Origin: DASPKW01 sp038244055
Lineage (GTDB): Bacteria > Planctomycetota > Phycisphaerae > Tepidisphaerales > Tepidisphaeraceae
Length of the DNA stretch: 9,120 bases
Assembly (NCBI GenBank): GCA_038244055.1
Contig: JBBRTW010000284.1
Location: 1-9,120 of the forward strand
Direction of reading: 5' to 3'
Shown here: positions 5,292 through 9,120 of the stretch, one piece after another
Layout: each line of letters opens with the position of its first letter
How positions within the stretch are numbered: position 1 is the first letter of the stretch
The notes under the pieces: model-generated
What the model was told of the DNA's origin: nothing
Database searches by the model: none
Seen by the model: the letters and a program-made list of their open reading frames with translations, nothing else
Position numbers and translations under genes: made by a program

Positions 5292-6008
5292 CTATCGCAC
5301 GACGGCTAGCTGTGGCGCGATGGCGAAGATCTCCTTCGCCGCCTCGATCTCCGACTCGACGCACGGGTTTCCCGTGAAGAACGTGGACTCCAGGATGACT
5401 ATGGCCGAAGGCGGAACCAGAGGGGCGACCTGCTGAAAGGCGTGAATCGCGGCGATGCTCAGGGGTTCGTGCTGACTGGCTGAATTCACGTCACTGATGT
5501 GCAAGTGCGTAATACGTTCGGAGAACTCTGTGAGGATTTCGGCGGCGACCGCCATTGACGGGTCAACCTGTCTTACGTGACCCAGGTCAAGGCACATGGT
5601 GGCTTCCGGGAGCTCGCTGAAAATGGGCCGGAGTTCGGCGGCGGTACGTCCAATTGGCTTCCGCTTGTCCATGTTCTCGATGCACAACCACCGCCCCAAA
5701 CGCCGCCACAACGAAGCATCGTTGATGACATTCGGGTGAACGACAATTGGCATCTCTCGACGGGCAATGCGTTCAAGGAGCGTAACCAGTTCTTTCTCGG
5801 TCAGATTCCGGAGGTTGCTCGGTGCATGGAGGGAGACTTCGGAAAAGCCCTGGAGGTCAATTGAGTCCAGCGCGTCGATGAGGGCGGGCAATTCGCTTTC
5901 TCGCAGTGCGGACAACTCGACGGCTTCGAGAGAGAACTCGCGGCAGATTGCGAGACCACGTCTAAAGTCGCCCAAAGCGAGGGCACCGGTTGAGAATCCG
6001 TAGATCAC
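5292..6008 (-). CDS. Sugar phosphate isomerase/epimerase (xylose isomerase-like TIM barrel)
   Basis: The 238-aa protein begins MIYGFSTGAL and shows the alternating strand-helix pattern of the AP-endonuclease-2/xylose-isomerase-like TIM barrel. Metal-site residues fall in order at strand ends: H61 (SLHAPS), H91 (VVHPN), E111 (CIENMD), D141 and H144 (CLDLGHV), H170 and D173 (HLHISDV) and E207 (VILES). This family includes sugar isomerases and epimerases and, more rarely, endonuclease IV-like DNA repair enzymes. The substrate cannot be assigned, and the protein is slightly short for the family. The start is GTG 6006-6008, with GGAG about nine bases upstream on the - strand. It is convergent with the macro gene and divergent from the AbiE pair, so it is probably expressed on its own. 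Confidence 0.85.
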   Translation of the reverse strand: MIYGFSTGALALGDFRRGLAICREFSLEAVELSALRESELPALIDALDSIDLQGFSEVSLHAPSNLRNLTEKELVTLLERIARREMPIVVHPNVINDASLWRRLGRWLCIENMDKRKPIGRTAAELRPIFSELPEATMCLDLGHVRQVDPSMAVAAEILTEFSERITHLHISDVNSASQHEPLSIAAIHAFQQVAPLVPPSAIVILESTFFTGNPCVESEIEAAKEIFAIAPQLAVVR

Positions 6009-6063
6009 TAGAACACTCCGTATTGCCGAATTAGCGGGCCGTACCCGAGGCAGCGAATTCCGA

Positions 6064-6092
6064 CGAGGGGAAGGTCACCGCAGCTTCCCTCG
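6064..6092. other. Hairpin, 9-bp stem with one bulge
   Basis: cgaggggaag at 6064-6073 pairs with cttccctcg at 6084-6092, with one bulged G and a 10-base loop. It has no adjoining T-run. It could be the end of a lost - strand transcript or a processing or protein-binding site. Confidence 0.35.
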
Positions 6093-6325
6093 GTGAAGGT
6101 GCGGGTAAAGGACCCCAAGAATTTTGCTACGTCTTCCAGACCGGTTTGGGCTCTTTGTGGGCGGCGCTGTCGCCGGGAGGTGTTTGACGTCCTTGAGCCA
6201 AGCGGCCACCATCGGGTTGAACTTCGGGCTGAGCAGGAATCGGTCTACGAACATCGGAAAGATTATATCATCGCTCGTCCCCGCTGCGATGGCAGCATGA
6301 GAGCAAGGCGCATTCACGGCGGACA

Positions 6326-6390
6326 GGTGACGCGGGCTCTGACCCGCCAGCCTGGCACCAGTGGGGCTGTCTATCCACCGTTACGCCATA
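6326..6390 (+). repeat. Direct repeat, copy A (upstream of abiEi)
   Basis: About 65 bp align without gaps to 8141-8205. From my hand alignment roughly 80% of positions match, including 18 identical bases (ggggctgtctatccaccg) and the 11-base block ccgccagcctg. This copy is non-coding and lies 80 bp before the abiEi start. Confidence 0.85.
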
Positions 6391-6470
6391 TGGTGATCGA
6401 TCCAATTGACCGCTGCTGGGTAAGCGTTTCAGATCTCGGACCGAATACCGCTTGCCATTTGTAAGGAAAA

Positions 6471-7115
6471 ATGGGTACTATTTCTTACATGAGAGTCGCC
6501 ACAAAAGCATCGCAAAGCATTGACTCAAAGATACTTGCCGCCATCGTGCGGCGTGGTCGTGGGTCTGTGTTCGTTCCGGCGGACTTCCTGGGCCTGGGTA
6601 CTCGTGAGGCGGTCGACATCATCCTGCACCGTCTCGCCAAGAAGCAAACCATTCGCCGCCTCGCCCGTGGGGTGTATGACTTCCCGAAGGAACATCCGGC
6701 ACTCGGGCTGCTTTCGCCTTCTGCCGAAGCCGTGGCCCGCGCCTTGGCCGGCCGCGATCACACTCGCCTACAACCAGCGGGCGCCTATGCCGCGAACGCC
6801 CTGGGGCTCTCGGATCAGGTGCCGGCGAAAGCGGTGTTCCTGACCGATGGCCCAAGCCGAACGGTGAGAGTTGGCCCCATGATAATCCAGCTCCGGCGAA
6901 CAACCGCGAAGAATATGGCCGCCGCCGGGCGACTGAGCGGCCTTCTTATCCAGGCCCTTCGCGAGCTGGGCGAGGAGCACATGACACCTGAGCGACGCGC
7001 TCACCTGAAGCGCACCCTGCCGGCCGGCAAGCGGCGGGAACTTATCAAAGACCTGCAACTCGCTCCCGCATGGATGCATCCAATCTTTCGCGACCTTGCC
7101 GGGGAGAATTCATGA
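6471..7115 (+). CDS. abiEi: AbiEi-type antitoxin (DUF6088 family)
   Basis: This is the antitoxin of an AbiE-type (type IV) toxin-antitoxin pair. Family members carry an N-terminal winged helix-turn-helix that represses the operon and a C-terminal domain needed for antitoxicity. The 214-aa protein has the DUF6088 layout: RRGRGSVFVPADF at about 25-37, REAVDIILHRL with RRLARGVYDFP (wing and recognition region, about 45-70), then the PSAEAVARALAGRD, LQPAGAYAANALGLS and VFLTDG..R.V.VG blocks at about 80-140, and a helical C-terminus. ATG 6471 has TAAGGA five bases upstream; ATG 6489 is a possible alternative. The stop overlaps the toxin start (ATGA at 7112-7115), typical of tight translational coupling. 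It is probably autoregulated from the gap upstream. The symbol is by family. Confidence 0.88.
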   Translation: MGTISYMRVATKASQSIDSKILAAIVRRGRGSVFVPADFLGLGTREAVDIILHRLAKKQTIRRLARGVYDFPKEHPALGLLSPSAEAVARALAGRDHTRLQPAGAYAANALGLSDQVPAKAVFLTDGPSRTVRVGPMIIQLRRTTAKNMAAAGRLSGLLIQALRELGEEHMTPERRAHLKRTLPAGKRRELIKDLQLAPAWMHPIFRDLAGENS

Positions 7116-8170
7116 AGCTCGCCTTTCTCGAATTGCCGGACGATGAACGTCGCCTGTACATCGAGCAGGCAGCGCTTCGGCGGAACGTATCCCCGGTTGT
7201 CCTGGAGAAGGACTTCTGGGTCTGCTGGCTCCTGGGCATTCTGTTCGAGTCGGAATTCGCTGAGAGATTGGTGTTCAAAGGCGGTACGTCACTGTCGAAG
7301 GTGTTCGGTGTTATCGAGCGTTTCTCGGAAGACATCGACCTGTCCCTCTCACCCGCATTCCTCAAACTCCCCGAAGCGGGCACCAGTCGGAATCAGGCCA
7401 ACAAATGGATGACACAGGCGGAAGCCGCCTGCGGAAACGCCGTGCGTGATCAAGTCGGGCCGGCGATGGAAGCGGCGGTAGAGCGAGTGCTTGGAAAGGG
7501 TAAGCGGACGTGGTTCGAGTTTCTGACGGACGTCACCACGAACTCACCGGTCCTCCTATTCCATTATCCATCGTTGCAGCCTGTAGGCTTTGAGTATCTC
7601 AGTCGCTCCGTCAAGCTGGAGTTCGGCTCACTCACCGACCAGCAACCGAAAGGCCGTCACACGATCAGGCCTTGGGTTGCCGAAATTCTGCCCGATGCAT
7701 TCCCAGACTGGCGTTGCGAAGTGGTTGCATTGGAGTTGGAACGTACCTTCTGGGAGAAGGCGACGATCCTTCACACGGAATTCCACCGGCCAGCCGAGAA
7801 ACTCGCTCCCAACCGATTCTCCAGGCACTATGCCGACACGGCGGCGCTGGCAAAACACCCGGCAGCGCAGACAGCAATCGACCAACCTGCCCTCCGCAAC
7901 CGAGTTGTCGAATGGAAGAGACAGTTCTTCGGAAGTTCCTGGGCGAACTATGATAAGGCGAAGCCTGGAACCTTTCGCCTTGTCCCACCGACCGAGCGGC
8001 AGCCTGCGCTGCGGCGGGATTATCAAGCGATGCGCGACATGTATCTCATCGAGCCTGCCACCTTCGAGGACATCATCACGACTTTGGCCGAGCTTGAAAT
8101 CCGCATTAACCGTGCTGCGAACCCATCTCCTTCCGCGTCCGGCGATGCGGGGTCCTCACCGCCAGCCTGA
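7112..8170 (+). CDS. abiEii: AbiEii/AbiGii-type nucleotidyltransferase toxin (DUF1814)
   Basis: This is the toxin of the AbiE pair, a nucleotidyltransferase-fold protein. Related toxins (MenT class) add nucleotides to tRNA, and AbiE systems cause abortive phage infection and stabilise mobile DNA. The 352-aa protein has the family motifs in order: VLEKDFWV at 30-37, the core GGTSLSK at 57-63, SEDIDL at 72-77 (the metal-binding D-x-D pair D74 and D76), and WEKATILH at 214-221. All key residues seen in active members are present. ATG 7112 overlaps the antitoxin stop and has GGGGAG eight to ten bases upstream; a further ATG at 7070 inside abiEi is less likely. The last residues (GDAGSSPPA) and the stop are supplied by copy B of the direct repeat, so this tail is probably not ancestral. 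Confidence 0.9.
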   Translation: MKLAFLELPDDERRLYIEQAALRRNVSPVVLEKDFWVCWLLGILFESEFAERLVFKGGTSLSKVFGVIERFSEDIDLSLSPAFLKLPEAGTSRNQANKWMTQAEAACGNAVRDQVGPAMEAAVERVLGKGKRTWFEFLTDVTTNSPVLLFHYPSLQPVGFEYLSRSVKLEFGSLTDQQPKGRHTIRPWVAEILPDAFPDWRCEVVALELERTFWEKATILHTEFHRPAEKLAPNRFSRHYADTAALAKHPAAQTAIDQPALRNRVVEWKRQFFGSSWANYDKAKPGTFRLVPPTERQPALRRDYQAMRDMYLIEPATFEDIITTLAELEIRINRAANPSPSASGDAGSSPPA

Positions 8171-8205
8171 CAACAGCGGGGCTGTCTATCCACCGCGACT
8201 CCATA
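8141..8205 (+). repeat. Direct repeat, copy B (overlaps the abiEii 3' end)
   Basis: Ungapped partner of 6326-6390. It provides the final codons and the stop of abiEii and continues 35 bp beyond. In this copy acagc and gctgt form a small 5-bp hairpin around ggg. With copy A it brackets an approximately 1.8-kb abiEi-abiEii module in the same orientation. Confidence 0.85.
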
Positions 8206-8241
8206 TAGACCAAATCATCACTTTATGATCGAATCGGAAAC

Positions 8242-8478
8242 ATGCTGGGGCGCTGGTTGAAAGAAGCTCGTCATGAGGCCGGACTCTCGCAAGTCGAGGT
8301 CGCGCGCCGGTCGGGGGTGGATCGCTCCTACCTCTCCGACCTGGAGCGAGATCGGCAGTCGCCGTCGGTCAATGTCCTCGTCAGGGTGTGCAAGGCGATC
8401 GGCGTCTCACCGGCCAAAATCTTTGCCAAGTGGGAGCGCGAGGAAAAGCTGAATCAAAAGCCACGAAAAGCAGAATAA
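8242..8478 (+). CDS. XRE-family HTH transcriptional regulator (78 aa)
   Basis: A compact Cro/C1-type DNA-binding protein. The helix-turn-helix spans about residues 8-50: LKEARHEAGLSQVEVARRSG, VDRSYLSDLERDRQSPS, then NVLVRVCKAIGVSP, followed by a short basic tail. SQ-x-x-x-A and the S-x-LE-x-R recognition helix are all present. The length is normal for a single-domain XRE regulator. ATG 8242 is the first in-frame start; the ribosome-binding site is weak (GGAAA). It starts 37 bp after repeat copy B. The following gene has its own candidate promoter with an overlapping operator-like site at 8505-8522, so this protein may repress it. It could also be a stand-alone antitoxin. Confidence 0.9.
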   Translation: MLGRWLKEARHEAGLSQVEVARRSGVDRSYLSDLERDRQSPSVNVLVRVCKAIGVSPAKIFAKWEREEKLNQKPRKAE

Positions 8479-8495
8479 CGAGAAAGATCGCAATC

Positions 8496-8524
8496 TTGCC
8501 TTTTTGTGGCTAGATGGCTACACT
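8496..8524 (+). promoter_or_regulatory. Candidate sigma70-type promoter for the 83-aa gene
   Basis: TTGCCT (8496-8501) and TACACT (8519-8524) are separated by 17 bases, giving a plausible -35/-10 pair about 27 bases upstream of ATG 8551. The match is four of six in each box by eye, so it is suggestive only. Confidence 0.4.
8505..8522. promoter_or_regulatory. Candidate operator TGTGGCTAGATGGCTACA
   Basis: The 18-base site is an imperfect palindrome (outer TGT/ACA, GC pairs inside) and at the same time a direct repeat of TGGCTA with 8-bp spacing (TGGCTAGA, TGGCTACA). It overlaps the spacer and -10 of the candidate promoter and lies 26 bp after the XRE gene, as expected for an operator of that regulator. 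Confidence 0.4.
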
Positions 8525-8550
8525 GGTTTCAGTCCTTACACGGAGTATTG

Positions 8551-8802
8551 ATGGAATCAGTGATCAATCCGAAAGTGACCGAGCGCCTGGTTGTCTCGCA
8601 CGCGCCCTACAGCGGCGGGCGGCGCTGCTTGGGTGGAGGCTGCCCGGCCATCTTCAAGAATGACCAGGGCACTTATTTTGTGGTCGGGCGACGCCTATCG
8701 GCTGAAGAGAAGGCAGGCCTCCCGATGGACGCAATCGAGGACGCGCTGGAAGTGCCACGTGAATTGCTGGTCGACTTGCTCGGCAAGCTGGACGTGAAAT
8801 GA
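8551..8802 (+). CDS. Small conserved-looking protein between two XRE genes (83 aa)
   Basis: I cannot assign a family. The 83-aa protein contains SGGRRCLGGGCPAIFKNDQGTYF-like sequence: two Cys four residues apart in a Gly-rich turn, a DQGTYFVVGR strand pair and a C-terminal helix EVPRELLVDLLGKL. This layout (Cys turn, 'P.I...D.GTY.V.G', 'A.EVP.ELL') recalls small proteins encoded next to XRE regulators in actinobacteria, possibly partner proteins of the regulator; this is from memory. ATG 8551 has GGAG at 8542-8545, better than the GTG at 8506, which lies in the operator-like site. Its stop is 13 bp before the next XRE gene, so the two are probably co-transcribed. Confidence 0.7.
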   Translation: MESVINPKVTERLVVSHAPYSGGRRCLGGGCPAIFKNDQGTYFVVGRRLSAEEKAGLPMDAIEDALEVPRELLVDLLGKLDVK

Positions 8803-8815
8803 TGAACAAGGGGTT

Positions 8816-8989
8816 ATGGAAGCGAGGGGTTCGTTCAAGGTTGGTGAGTTTCTTCGTTCGATTCGCGTCGGACGACGCATCACGGGCAAGCAGGTCGCCG
8901 AACAACTGGGCGTCACCCAGGGCACCGTTTCCAAGGTCGAGACCGGCCTGCTGAGGGCAGACGTCGATTACCTGTTGAGATGCGTGTAA
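8816..8989 (+). pseudogene. XRE-family HTH gene truncated by an insertion sequence (57 aa left)
   Basis: From ATG 8816 the frame encodes a clear Cro/C1-type helix-turn-helix: FLRSIRVGRRITGKQVAEQL, GVTQGTVSKVETGLLR, then DYLLR. It ends abruptly at TAA 8987-8989 with residues CV. Members of the family normally continue with at least one more helix here (LLR.a.aLG). The break coincides with the start of insertion-sequence DNA, so the last two residues and the stop are supplied by the element. It is a second HTH protein within 600 bp of the first. AAGGGG lies unusually close to the start codon. The remaining HTH could still bind DNA if the fragment is stable. Confidence 0.75.
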
Positions 8990-9120
8990 CTCCCGTTTTC
9001 GGCACTTATGCCGCCCGTTGGCTCCAGAATTCGGCCCAAAGTCCGCTGTAGTCGAGGCACCGCAGTGCCGTAATGTTCTCCGCATGCTCGGGTGTCCAGC
9101 GGGCGCTGTTGAGTTTGAGG
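8979..9120 (-). mobile_element. Insertion sequence end, truncated by the window edge
   Basis: The transposase tail on the - strand stops at 9006, leaving about 27 bases to the point where the XRE frame breaks (about 8979). That is a typical distance from a transposase stop to the right end of an IS. The terminal sequence begins about tgcgtgtaactcccg. The exact end and any target duplication cannot be set without the other end. Confidence 0.6.
9006..9120 (-). CDS. Transposase, C-terminal 37 residues (partial, ISKra4-like?)
   Basis: The - strand frame from 9119 down to TAA at 9006-9008 encodes a tail with RWTPEHAENITALRCL, then SGLWAEFW near the very C-terminus. The pattern RW...A..I..LR.....G.W..FW is one I recognise from the ends of transposases of the ISKra4 type; the family call is tentative. 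The gene continues beyond the right edge of the window, so nothing can be said of its catalytic core. It is opposite in direction to the XRE gene it interrupts. Confidence 0.65.
   Translation of the reverse strand, partial: LKLNSARWTPEHAENITALRCLDYSGLWAEFWSQRAA

Larger units (their letters stand above)
6009..6470. other. 462-bp gap between divergent genes; no convincing gene
   Basis: Open frames cross this stretch on both strands (+ 6093-6464 and - 6075-6317), but neither has a good ribosome-binding site or a recognisable domain. The - strand frame has a fairly natural composition (RFLLSPKFNPMVAAWLKDV) and could be a decayed gene. A hairpin lies at 6064-6092, copy A of the direct repeat at 6326-6390, and a TTGACC box at 6406-6411 without a good -10 partner. 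Promoters for the divergent TIM-barrel and abiE genes must lie here, but I cannot place them securely. Confidence 0.5.

Noticed and set aside
5577..5864. + strand frames opposite the TIM-barrel gene
   Set aside because: The - strand frame has ordered metal-site motifs of a known fold, and the opposite frames are its shadows.
6093..6464. 123-aa + strand gene before abiEi
   Set aside because: It runs through repeat copy A, has no ribosome-binding site and no recognisable domain; best treated as non-coding or decayed sequence.
8141..8205. Integron attC site after abiEii
   Set aside because: There are no paired RYYYAAC / GTTRRRY boxes and no integron integrase; the similarity is only that a repeat follows a gene.
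8506..8550. Upstream GTG start for the 83-aa protein
   Set aside because: The GTG lies in the operator-like site and in the spacer of the candidate promoter; ATG 8551 has a proper GGAG at the right distance.

Overview
The window looks like part of a GC-rich bacterial genome or metagenomic contig, most likely Planctomycetota (perhaps Phycisphaerae-like). This is an inference from gene style: an ExbB/ExbD motor operon with an alpha/alpha-toroid protein in the TonB position, abundant 7-bp repeat arrays in spacers, and a small multi-CxxC zinc-ribbon protein. No marker gene fixes the taxonomy.

Left part (1-4167) looks like resident chromosome. It holds one + strand operon: the end of a TPR protein, an ExbB/TolQ/MotA-type proton channel subunit, an ExbD/TolR-type subunit, and a 590-aa protein with an N-terminal membrane anchor, a Pro-rich periplasmic linker and a C-terminal squalene-cyclase/prenyltransferase-like toroid. 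Together they suggest a proton-motive-force-driven envelope machine. The operon's 5' leader and spacers carry repeats: a PHPRPLPS-type palindrome, three arrays of 7-bp units and a 115-bp MITE-like palindrome. The first 39 bases are a perfect inverted copy of 246-284, which may be an assembly or contig-end artefact.

Junction (4168-4227): the 3' portion of a tRNA-Ser(UGA) gene on the - strand, cut off at the anticodon stem with no D-arm or 5' acceptor strand. This is the expected scar of an integrative element that used a tRNA gene as its attachment site. The orientation places the element to the right.

Right part (4228-9120) is accessory in character: a short C-terminal remnant that may belong to an integrase-linked gene, a zinc-ribbon miniprotein, a macro-domain ADP-ribose hydrolase, a - strand xylose-isomerase-like TIM barrel, an AbiEi/AbiEii toxin-antitoxin pair framed by 65-bp imperfect direct repeats, and an XRE / small protein / XRE cluster with a candidate operator. 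The last XRE gene is cut by an insertion sequence whose transposase C-terminus runs off the right edge. The cargo fits a genomic island with defence or stabilisation functions. Whether the macro, TIM-barrel and AbiE genes act together cannot be told from sequence.
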